DNA of 64,000 nucleotides. It comes from Isoetes taiwanensis (taxonomy: Eukaryota; Streptophyta; Lycopodiopsida; Isoetales; Isoetaceae). Of this stretch, positions 22,901 to 34,900 are shown piece after piece. Within the stretch, counting starts at the first letter, position 1, and each line of letters begins with the position of its first letter. Below the pieces are notes generated by a model that did no database searches, was not told the DNA's origin, and saw only the letters and a program-made list of their open reading frames with translations. The stretch is taken from assembly GCA_021234155.1 (NCBI GenBank), contig JAJEKV010000003.1, positions 16,226,386-16,290,385 on the forward strand, given 5' to 3'. The translations under genes were made by a program, and so were the position numbers.

Positions 22901-25900
22901 AATGACTTAACATGTCCAACATATATCACATTATACTATTCTAACATGATTTAGCTTATTTTGCCCATGAATTATTGTTCCGGAGCACAACGTAGTATAT
23001 TTGCCCAGCCCAAAATGAAAATCTTGAAGACGATATAGATATTTTACCGATCTTCACACAAAATACATATATGCACAATGTATATGGAAAACACTCATTA
23101 TTGGCTCAGTCAAAAAGTTGTGTATGATCATCATGGTCGAGAATAAGGTTTGAATCATAGATTGCATACACAAATCAACAAGAAAATCTTACCCATAGTT
23201 TATTGGACATCCTTGATTGGTGTTTCCACTAATCCTACTTGTAATTGTATGACCAGATTCAGAAGAATCTTATGTACCTGCAAACAGCTTCCTTGGTTTG
23301 TATCTTCACTTTTCTTGGTGGATTTCTGTGGGGAAAATAGGTGATATTGGTTATAATTAGCGAAGTGTATAATTTAACAATTACTGTAAATTTCATCGCT
23401 TGAAAGGAGGAACATTCTCAAACAAAAGAATCCAATGGGCTTGAAGCAAACAGAAATAACCAATTTCTTTTCATTTGACTCAAATGATGATAAGATGATG
23501 GTGGAGGCATCACAAAAAAGAAAGTATCTTGACCCTAAAGATGCAACTTGGCACTGTCTAAGAAGATGAAATGACCAGCAGTCGCAAAACATAACTCATC
23601 AAACCCTATCTGAGCATATTTTTACTATAAGTTTTGTTAGATTAGTATTTTTGTTTGTTTGTATACTTTAAAGAACAGGAGGGTTTTCCTCCTGGAGTTC
23701 TTAAATATTGTATGTGTTATAGTCTCATAGACCCTTTGGGTCATCCCTAGATGTTAATAAATTTTCTTTCTTTCTTTCTCTTCCTGCCAATCGTTCTCTC
23801 TGCCTGGGATCTTTCTTTCTAGTGCTGGCGCCTATTTTTTAGGCGCTGACCTTAAAAAAACCTCCATGACCTAATTCCGGATTTAACTATCCGGATTGAC
23901 ATTAGCCAAGGATCTATCCCCTGTGAAACCTTAATTGGCTGCTCCAGAATTGGAAAAGGCCAATTATAGCCCTTTTACTAGCCCGATTTGACAATCTCCG
24001 CGGGAAACTAGAGCCAGATACAGAAACGTATGAAGTTTTTCGAGATGCAAATCATTGACTTCTTCAACAAGACACATAACTTTGATATGCTCCAGCAGAC
24101 AGTAGCAAGCCTGATTCCATGGATCGAGGTTCTAGAGAAGTCAATGAAACACGAGTCTAACCAGGCTAACTTGGATGAATTGGTGAATATTGAATCTGAA
24201 ATTGCAGTAATACGGAAGTTGCCTTCAATTGAAGGACTGAAACAGATAGAGTTGGAGCTCTACTCCCATCGGGAAGAAAATTCTAAATGGGTGGATATTG
24301 TGAAAAAACCTGCAAAGGAGACAATCAATGCCACATTAGAGGAGGAAAGGAAAAGATCTTTGAAAGCACGCAATATCAGGGTCCTCGGGCTTGAAATGAC
24401 CATTGATCCCCTGGATACTGCAATTGAATTTGTGACCAACACTTTAGCCAATGGCCAAGAAGACAAAAGCTTCATGATTTCATCGTTTAGTTCTTTTTTT
24501 TTTTCATTTTTATGAAACATCTCTAGGAGGCTGCAAATGCGCCCCTAGCTGCAATTTAATGGCTACTATCAGTTATCTTTTTGTCATATTCCAACACTCC
24601 CCCTCAGGAAGATGACTACTAGCCTCAAGAAAATAACTACTACAAGAAGCTGGAATACAAAACTAAACTTTCTGCATCTGCCCACCGAATTTTGGAGAGT
24701 TTCTACGAAAGGACTTTGTGAGGCACTCCCCTTCAGCCAATTCAAAAAAACTCCACTTCTATGTCTGCCTACATGAATGTTGAACAGGTTCTTTGAGAAG
24801 GCATGATGCACCAAGCTTAGTTTATACCAACTCTCCCCCTGCATCATGAAAGAACTCCAGCACTCCCCCTCAGTCAATTCAAATTGAACTTCCCCTTGCA
24901 TGATGAAGCAGAAAAAGTCTGTCATGCAGCCACCATGAGCATGAAAAAAAAAAATGTGGCACTTCCCCTTGCTTCATGAAGGAGAACTTCTGTTTATCAT
25001 GAGTTTTCCAATGTGCATGCCAATTCCTAAGCGATTTCAACCAAATTGCTTCAATGTGCTGCTCCATTGAGTCCTGTTTTCTCTTTAGTATTCTGCAAAT
25101 CTTGCATGCTCATCTTCTAAACTAACTTCATCATCATCTTGAGCTGTAATGAAGTCTTCCTTTGAAGGGCTTCCATGAGTTTTGAAGGAATCTTGGTCAT
25201 CAAACTTGCGCCTTTTCCTAGCTTTCTTCACTTCTTCAATGTCGTCATGGTCATCCCCATCAAGATCATGATCAAAGACATGTCTCTTAATTACCCCCGA
25301 GCTTTTCCAAATAGCTTGCCCAACAGAAGCAGTTGGCAATGGTGATGCGGAACTAGCCTTCATCTCTACATTTGTTCTTGATAATTATAATGAAAGATTC
25401 AAAGGCTTCCGTGCCTTTTTGGCATCAAGGTTATGCTTTGGCTTATCAGGCTCATGCTCATACTGCTCTATATATAGCCTTACGGTTGCACCAGAAGAAC
25501 CAATACCAGAAAGACGAAAAATAATCCATGAGCTATCACCAAAAACAAACCGAATTCCTTGCTTCGAGGCCACACTTCCATCTACTGGATCAACATATTC
25601 AAAATCATCTGCACAGCTAAGAGTATATGTACCATATTGATCACCAGGCTTAGATGCAGATATCACATCGCGCAGGTGCTCATCCATAGCATTGACCTTT
25701 GATGAATTACAGTCCTCATAGTCATAGCGTGAGAAAAAATTCCGTCCATATATGGCCCAATGTTCCTTGGTCTAGCCTTCTCCGCTGCATTGCTTTTTCT
25801 ATCAATAATCTCTGCAAAGCTTTTGTCCTTCAAGGGTGGATTATTTTGCAAAGAACACCTGCCTTCCCTTCTCTTAAAAACTTTCTGGAATCTAGGTTCA

Positions 25901-28900
25901 GCATTGGCCTCTACTTTTTTTTCAGGAACCTTAGAATAAGGATGCCAGTCCTTCACATTAATTGATTCCTGCCAATGCTAGAATCAACTTCATACACCAA
26001 ACTCTCAGGTCAAGTGCTGGACGCTCATTCACATAACGGTGAAATGCAAACAGTTGGATTGTAGCAACAACAATTCCAACATATCGCCACATACTCCATG
26101 GAGTCCAGGTATGTCTTTCTTCAGGACTGCTGCCGTAGAAAGATTGCACTGAATATATGACAAGACGACAAACATGCCTGCACAGATGCCACAGATCAGG
26201 ACAACCAAGCAGAGAGGAGCAATGGCTTTTCCCTTACAATCTCCCTTGAAGAATTCTACGCCAATGCGCCAAACTTTCTTCAAAATTACCCAGAACAAGC
26301 CTACATCTTGGCCTTCCTCCATAGCCCTAGCTCCACAGTCTGCACAGTTTGGAGCTGAATTCATGCATGGTGCTAAATGCTCTGGATCAGAATGAGGCCT
26401 ACGAGTACCCTCCAACCTTGACCTCCTTGCAGCTTCAGACCTTGGCCTCCAGATTTGCTTTGCAAAATCCATTGACATTCGTTGAGGTTCCCTTGTTAGG
26501 GCCATCACTGATATCTCTTCTTTAAGATCTTCTGATCTCACATCATCCCATAGATCACATAGATCCCTGTTGGGCTCGTTCACTGGCATTGCACACTTGC
26601 AGGCTCGCGATCCACTGCCAAAATCCATCAGCAACCTCTATGGTTTGCTTGCTACTACCAGGTTCATCACTATGTCTTGGTTGGTTCCCATAGCCTGCCT
26701 TGCTACAAGCATCTTGAACCACCATGCCATATCCTCGGTGTCTTCTCGTGAACACTCAATGCTCCATCGCATGCACCTGAAAATGACATATCTCATCTTT
26801 GGCCATACGACCTCTCTTTTTAGCATCATAACCAAGTTTCTAGCAGCCTCTTCGAAGCTTGGTAAGCCCATCACAAGCCAGATCCTGTTAATGACACTGA
26901 ATCTTTTCACCCCTTTTGCTTGAAGTTAGGAACAACTACTAAATGATTACAGTAAAATCTCATCTACTTTTAAGGCTACTATCAGTCATGTTTTTGTCAT
27001 ATTCCAACAATATATTCCATCAAAAGACTCGGCTGATAAGACCTGCTGCTTTTAAAAACAGCATTCTCTAGACTTTTCAATGGATAAATACCACTACTTC
27101 AATACGACTTGACAGCAGCCAATCTGAAGCTGGCCGACCAGCAGTGGATCAACTCACACACCATGATCTAGAGCAGCTTCAAGTCTCAAATATTTTGTTA
27201 GATCTTACAATTGTGTTCCAAGAGAAAATTTCCAAACACTCAGAGATTTTTAATGTGTCAATTTAGGGTGTCTAAGATAGAGCTTGTTGGGAGGATAAAA
27301 ATGCAATGTATTTTGAACTTTGCATGAATTTGGATGTGGTAGATACTTTGCAGCAGCTCATGAAATATTATGACCAGAAACTGTGTATTTTTAGTTTGGT
27401 CATGAACTTTCTTAGCGTCTTAAAGATAAAAACAATGAGAGATTGGCCATAATGTCAGTAGAAAATGCATGTTGAATTGAAGGATGGCTCCCCAAAGAAA
27501 TATCGTGATATTAAGGGAGTGACACTATGGTAAAGCAAATACAAACAGAAAAACACTAACCATTATACAATACAGTGCAGGATCAGGAACTCTATCTGAG
27601 GGGCCAAGGTTCTTATTTGGATAAGAAATGGGGAGGAGATCAGATGACTTCCAGAAATATAAGATGAAGTTGCATGTAGCAACACCCCATAAAACTTGAA
27701 AAAAAAAATAAAGGTTTAACTACTGACCCGAACTTCTGACTGTAGTGCTCCTAGCTGTTTTTGCACTTCATGAAGCTTACTATTACTGTCCTTTAAAGCA
27801 TGACGCAATGATGCAACCTACATGGATATCTCAAAGTGTTAGCATAATATTGCAAGGGATATAATATGATATCAACAAAAGTAAGAATTTTACCTGTGCA
27901 TATGCTGCAGTTTCAACCTCACCCTGAAAACAAAACCATTTTTCCCCTTTCTATTAGGCTGAAATAATTTACGACTACTGTGACAAAAGAAAGTGCACCA
28001 TAAATTAATGTTATGCAAAACCCGTTTTCACCCCACATTCACCAGTTCGTTGGAAAATGTGAAATGTTCTTTGCAATAACTTGTGAGCATATACTTAGAA
28101 AAAGAATATTACAAACATTTATCAAGAAGGCTAAAAATCCACATCCATACCAGTGATGCAGCTCGTAACCGCTGAAGCTCTGCATCTAAGGCTGCAGCAG
28201 TCTCGACTTTGACCTATGCCGTCAGATAATTAGAATAGTCAGATATTCTATAGGAATGATGAAACCAAGTTTTGCACAGGCCCAAATCAGAACAATATTT
28301 GTACCTAGGACGGGTCAAATATAATATGTACCATACAAGAACACCTTTATGACAAATAAGTTACATTTTATATATATAAAAAAATAGTAACCCTCTATTA
28401 TTCTTTCAAAGATATTCTACCCCACTAGTGCCACGAAGATTGGTTGAGCAATGGGAAGGGGAGAAAGATAACAGAGTATGGAAGCTCTATTCCTTTAACT
28501 TGCTTGCCCCAATACCTATTGAGACATACTGTGTTATTTAGGAGGAATAGAAGCTGATAAAGCTTCATATGCCACATGGATGGACAAATACGCTAATTTT
28601 GCTCGTAAGGGTACTATTGTCTGTGAAAGAGAAACAACCATACAGAAATTTTCCTTGAGTTTGTTTGACCCCTACAAATGTGCATCGGAGCCAATGGTTG
28701 CTTTGGTCAAAAAAGATTTGCCTACAGGTGGTAAATCAAGGGGCAATGATTATGAAACAAAATGGCCAAACTGGAAAAGGCCTTATTGCAGGTGTCCACA
28801 TCCACAGAATGCATGCACTTCTAAGAGGGTGTTGTGGATGGACCAAGTATTATGGTTCATAGTGAACCACTTGGATCTATTCTTTAAAGGAGACTCTATT

Positions 28901-31900
28901 ATTTCCAAGTGGAGCCAGTTCATAATCTGGACCTCTAATCCGGGTATTGAGGCCTTGATTCAACAATGTTTGATTTTCCACTTTATTAGAAAGAATATGA
29001 TGGAAGGGCTCCTTGAGTATGTGAACAATCCAGAAGCTAAATTATTTGGAGATTGTACTGATAATGGGCTTAGATACATTGAAAGGCTAATTAAACCACC
29101 AAAATTCTCTGATTTCAATACTCCTATGAAGAGGCCAAGAGAAACAGAGGAAGCCCCTGGTGCACCTAATAGAAGGAATAGGGGAAGGGGCAGAAATGAT
29201 CATGGTGGTGCACACAGAGGTGGTGGAAGGACTAACAGAGGGAGGGGGAGAGGTGAACAACCCAATAGAGGTGGTAATATGTCAAGGGCCCCTCCTATGG
29301 CTAGGGGAGGTAGATACCCATACACACCATCTGGTAGAGGGGGTAGAGTGTAGAATGATGGAAGAGAAGCAAGAGCTTGGGCTGCTAACTCTTCGGAAAG
29401 TGTACAAATGGTCGTAAGCACCCCTATATCTATGGACCAGCAGCAAGACAAAAATTACTCACCTTTGAGACCTCAGAATTTGAACTATACATGGGGAAAC
29501 TAGTAAATCTTGGATTTGTCTTATAGTTGTTGTAAGAAAAAATGGTGTTATTTTTCATTTTAATAGAATCTTTATGTACTTCCTGTAGGAAATACATGTG
29601 GTTTCTAAATCTCTAATATTGTCTATGGGAAGATTTAAAGTTGTTAAAGAAAAAGCCAATGATACCATGTTCATACACCTATTGTATGTTAACGGGATCA
29701 TGGAACTAGTCAATGTAAAAAAACTATTTATCACGTGTTGCCTAGATGGCTTGGGGATTGATGATCCCAATGTGTTGGATACAATTGTGTATGGTTGGAA
29801 ATATTTTCTAAGTATTAAATCCTCTTGGTATAAAGCTAAGGAGACGTTTTGCAATTTCTCATGCTTAGATAACTTGAGTTGCCTATGTGAACACATAAAA
29901 TGGTTTGAACCTTTTCTTGATATTGGAGAAGATGGATGTAAACATGTTACAACACTCTCCATGAACATATGCCATTATACAAGGAATGATATCCAACATG
30001 GTTTAAATCATATTCCCCTTAGGGAACCCAATGTGGGACTAGTTATTGTGGAGATAATAAAAGCATGGGAGCATACTATTCAAATTCTAGAAAAACAATT
30101 TGGGGTATTTCTTACCTCGAGGATTGAGAAAACTAAAATCTTTATTACATGGAAAATTAAACAACTAGTGCAAAAGGCAAAACGGGACAAAAGAAAAAGG
30201 ATAAGGATCCCAATGCGGACATACATGCATGAAGTCAATGAGGAAAAAAAGTGGCTTCAAGACCATTTATATATCTCGGGAGCAGATATACTCCCCGTCT
30301 TTATATTATGCAAGAATAATATCCGGAGATTGGCAATAAAAGGGAGATGTGCTATGATGAGGATGGTTACCCCAGTACACGTATAGCAATTAAGTTTGCT
30401 TGCTTATATTATATGAAAATGTTTGCTAAGGTGAATATAGATAAGAAATTAGGGCTACCTTATCTAATGGCAACATACAAGGTGCATAAAAGGAAGTTCA
30501 GATGGTTAACAAATGCAGCTAGCTGTGTCTTTTCCGATATGGCTAATTGTATTACTTCAATTATACAAGTTATGGTCCCAGTTTTTAAACAGATGTGTTG
30601 GACATTAGACTCAAAGGTCAAAAGATTTATGGAGGTTAAAACTAGATCATTCTGGTGGATAGATTCCACGATAGATCTTGCGAACAGCAAGTGAAATCGA
30701 GCTAAGTCCACACGGGACTGCATGAAGAACATGGCCACAATACAGCAGAAACGGTGAAATAACTTGCCACCCAACCTTGAGCTCAAACAAATCTGAACTC
30801 ACCTCGAGAGTTGGCACACAATAGGAACATACTGCAGATACATGACTTATATAGGAGAAACAAAACCAGCTCTCCTTTCACCTTTTCCAAGACCTTTCAC
30901 CCAAAGGTAGCTTGGCACATAAGGCTTCCACCTTATATGGCTGTTCTACCCTTTTATGCCCTTATAGGCTGCGCCTCATAAGGCCTCGCCACGCAACAAT
31001 CCATGGTGCCATCAAATCCATGATCCCCAATCAGTCTACACTGACCTGCCCCCCACTGCTACAGATTCCAATTCCAGCTAATAGCCCACGGGGATAAGCA
31101 GCAGCTGACCTCAGTTATGATTCCCAATCCCACAACCTTCATCATCAGATCATACGCTTTGATTACATAATCTATGTAAGCTCCCCCGACTTAGATAAAC
31201 TGCAAAGGAAAGTGAATAGACTCGTCCAACCTTGAGCGCTAGTGCACGAGCAAGTCAAGAACTGTTATCAGTTAATGATGCCTCTCCATAGGCGACCTCT
31301 CATTATATAATCCATTAGCCCAGCTAATGTCTCCTAGGGCACAAGGCACCTCCCAGGGTCCCTATGATCCCGACCTATCCACATGGCTTCGACCTATTCA
31401 CTAGGTTTCTGATCTGTCTACAAAGATCACATACCGAGGGCGCTTGTTACTTATATGACATTTAGCTCATAACCATAACATCCCACTACTGCCACATTTT
31501 GGCAGCATAGATGAGCCATTTGCATGAACTACACATTTGGCTAACATTTGGTTTGACACATGTGTGCATGAGCTAATCAAGCAATAGAATTGAAGACATC
31601 TACCTTTGAAGACTCTTAGAAGACATTTGTGATGAAGAACCAAGGAAGAACATTGATTGGGCATCATACAAGTATGGCAAAGATTCATTGGTATGTGGCT
31701 AGATCCAAGTCATTTTGACATGAATTCCATTTTCTAAAGCTTCTTTCATGTTCCTACCATCTTGATCCCATTCATGAAACACCCCTCATGCTTCATACTT
31801 CTTATTGCCATATTCCATTACCATTTCCCCTAGCCAAAGGTTGGCGAAGTTTCTTTTTTCTAGTCAACGCACATCAGATACCCATTATTCATCCACTTTC

Positions 31901-34900
31901 TTGAGAAAATGCAAAAAACTCCACCAAATTTGGCTATTCCTAAGGTCTAAGAATATTTTCTCTCTCTAAAGACAAGTCTAGAGAGAGAAAGCGCACATTT
32001 TTTCTAAACAATTTTGAAAAAGCAAAAATCCATAAATCTCAAACTGCTTATTCAAAAATTCTGAAATTTGGTCAGTTGCATGCTTTCTTATCCATCTTAC
32101 CCCAGTCCAAGTTTCATGATTTTAGGACTTTTTAATCTCAAGTTACAGATTCTCAAAGTTGGCTGTTCCAAAATTGCCAAAATTTCTGATACACTCATTG
32201 AAAATTGTCTGTTTGAAATCTGCTTGTTTCAAAAATCTATAGTAAGCAAAGAAAGCATCCAAAAATCCTGAAATCCTCTGCTACTCTTTTCTTACTATTC
32301 CAAGCTTGAATAAGTTTCACTGCACGGATCCCAAGATATAGATATACAAACTTGGGCACTTCTAAAACTGTCAAAATTTCAGGGATTGAACTTTTTGCAA
32401 TTTGCTCCATTCTAATCCATCTTTTGCTTTGAGGATTGATCACCCCAAGTGATCTGGAGGTCCTGACCACCCCTGTGGTAGGCATTTTCATGAGGTTGCC
32501 TTTACACCCACGGTGTAAGAAACGATTGTCCTCAATTGGAACACCTAGCATTAGAACACCCAGCAGCTCCAACCAAACCTTTCTTAGAGTCATCCAAAAC
32601 CTCAGCTTTTAAAGATCGACAAAGACACACGAGAAGCATTGTTTCAGCCCCAACGGAATTCTTTCTTTTGTTATAACCCATCTATCAACAATCCTATCCA
32701 TGGATCCAAAACTTGTTCCCATGTGACACGTGAAGATTGACCTACATCTACTAGAGGCTTCTCCGCCATCAGCACGGTACATCTTACTGTCGTATCTATG
32801 CCATCATCTCGGTACATCATCTTGAGGCCATAAACATACATAGCGATCTCTCAGTAAAAGCACCACTTGACGAACAGCTAGTCCACACAGGACCACAAGA
32901 GAAATATGGTCACAATCCACATGGACAGCAGAAACGGTGGATTAACTCGCCACGCAACCTTGAGTTCAAACGAATCTGAGCTCCCCACGAGAGCTGGCAC
33001 ACAAAAGGAACATAGCTCTAGACATCTTGATCTCCAGATTCATGAGATCCAGATCCATGTAACTGCCTCTCTTATATAGGAGAAACAAAGCCAGCTCTCC
33101 TTTCACCTTTCCCCAAGACCTTTCACCCAAAGGTAGCTCGGCACATAAAGCTTCCAACTTATAAGGCTGTTCTATCCTTCTATGCCCTTATGGGCTAAGT
33201 CTGGAAGGCCTCACCAAGCACCAAACCATGGTGCCATCAAATCCATGATCTCCGATCTGTCTACACTGATCTGCCCCAACTGCCACAGATTCCACCTCAC
33301 AATCATAGCACATAGACCCAAGCAGTCTTCCCTAGACGTTAGTTAATAACATCTTCCCTTCATTTTTCTGACTGTGGTCCTCACATAGTACCAATGTCCA
33401 ATGCTTTTGCCAGAAGTTCCTGTCCCAATGTCCAATGCTTTTGCCAGAAGTTCCTGTCTGTGAAGCAGCAAACACAACCTGGCGCTGTACATACCTACCC
33501 AAGGGATCTGTATAAATGCGTTCAAGAACCTTTCTCTGCATTAAAAGCAGTCTAGAGCTTTTAAAACATAGAGAAGGTTTTGATTTCCATTCAAGGACCT
33601 TTTTCTGCAGTAAAAGCAGTTTAGAGCCTTTAAAAATTAAAGATGGTTTTGATGGTCCATATCTAATCAACGAATGGTTACGTTCTCTATTCACAAGTCT
33701 CCCTTTGCCCATGCTGGATGCCAGCTCACGCCACCCTGGTATCCCCAATGCACAAAAGTATAGCTCTGTATGTCTTCAAAGAATGCATAAAATTTACGGC
33801 GTAAGTGCATTGGAGTGAATGCTACAATTATCCAAGCTGAAAAGACAAGAAAGTAACAGGTCCGGCCAGAGGCACAGACGGGTATGGAAGCATTACCCAT
33901 AGAATCCAAGGATTGCCTACAGTCTTTATTAGTGGCATACAGTGGTCCTGGTTGGGGGGAATTTCACAAATGGAAGCTTCCTTTTGTGTCTTGCCACATG
34001 GTCAGTACATTAGACCTTTAAAAGTGTTCTCAACACATAACCATAATTTAACTACAACTGTTTTCTTTTCGGACATATCAAACTTCACTGTAACCTTAGG
34101 GAATTCAAATGCTACATAATCAGTGACTGCTCATAAGAACCACGGGATGGGTGCATGTTTTAAAAACGTATGACCTTAACCTGATGAATAAAAATGGGAC
34201 TGAATCCTTTCAAAACATTTTTCTTTAAATTCTAAGGTCGCCCTTTCTAAGACAAGTGGGCCACACATTTACGCTTGTTCAATAATTCAGATCAAAAATG
34301 GGAAGCATCCATTACTTACCCTCGTTGCAGTTGATTCTTCGGCCTTAGATGCAATTGCAGCAATTTTATCCTCTGAAATAGTATCTGCACTTTTCGAATG
34401 CCTCCGAGATATGTGTAAGTCCTGAAAAACCAAAAAATAAGAAAATAAAATGAAAAATGAGAAGCATGCCAAAGAAGGAGGATGAGGAGATGTAGATGAG
34501 CTCGTGGAAAAGGAAACAGGAAGAAGGGCTCAATGAAGAGAGAAGAACCTATCACCTGATACAAGTTTTCATGATTATCTTCACAAATCTTAAGTCTACG
34601 GAAAGATGGTCTACTTCAAGACCATATGACAAGTAGGAAATAATACTATAATCATCTTTGCCAACATGATCTATGACATCATTGGCTTGCAAAATAGGCA
34701 CCTTCTAGTTCCTGCAACCTTCTCCAAAATTTGGTGTAATCAAAGAACAAAACTTCCACTATAGCCCATGAATCTTCTTGCAACTCAATCTGGGTAGTCT
34801 TCGTTATACAGCCCCCCCCCCCCGACGTGGACTAAAATTGCCACGCGGGCATAAAAAACCGACAATTTTCGCGAACATTCTCTGAATTGTTGCATCCCGT

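Larger units (their letters stand above)
19300..22946 (-). mobile_element. Ty1/Copia retrotransposon with both LTRs, minus strand, rearranged
   Basis: The 5' LTR is 22683-22946 and the 3' LTR 19300-19584; on the plus strand they read TGTTGAGT...TTCTAACA. The primer site (GCTCTGATACCA on plus, 22669-22680) complements initiator tRNA-Met two bases inside the 5' LTR. The polypurine tract (AAGGGGGAG on minus) lies at 19585-19595. Integrase, RT and RNase H survive between 21918 and 19905. Gag and the integrase N-terminus are gone, and a plus-strand piece of the same family sits in their place at about 21912-22210. Confidence 0.9.
24557..27008 (-). mobile_element. LTR-type element carrying host gene fragments (minus strand)
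   Basis: GGCTACTATCAGTTATCTTT then TTGTCATATTCCAACA at 24559-24596 recurs at 26970-27008. On minus each reads TGTTGGAATATGAC, a plausible LTR start, and at 24597-24610 a purine tract (TCCTGAGGGGGAG) precedes it. I read this as a minus-strand element with truncated LTRs. The interior lacks retroviral genes but holds several open minus-strand stretches, one clearly phosphoglucomutase. Transduplication of host sequence is the simplest explanation. The LTR ends are not resolved. Confidence 0.5.
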
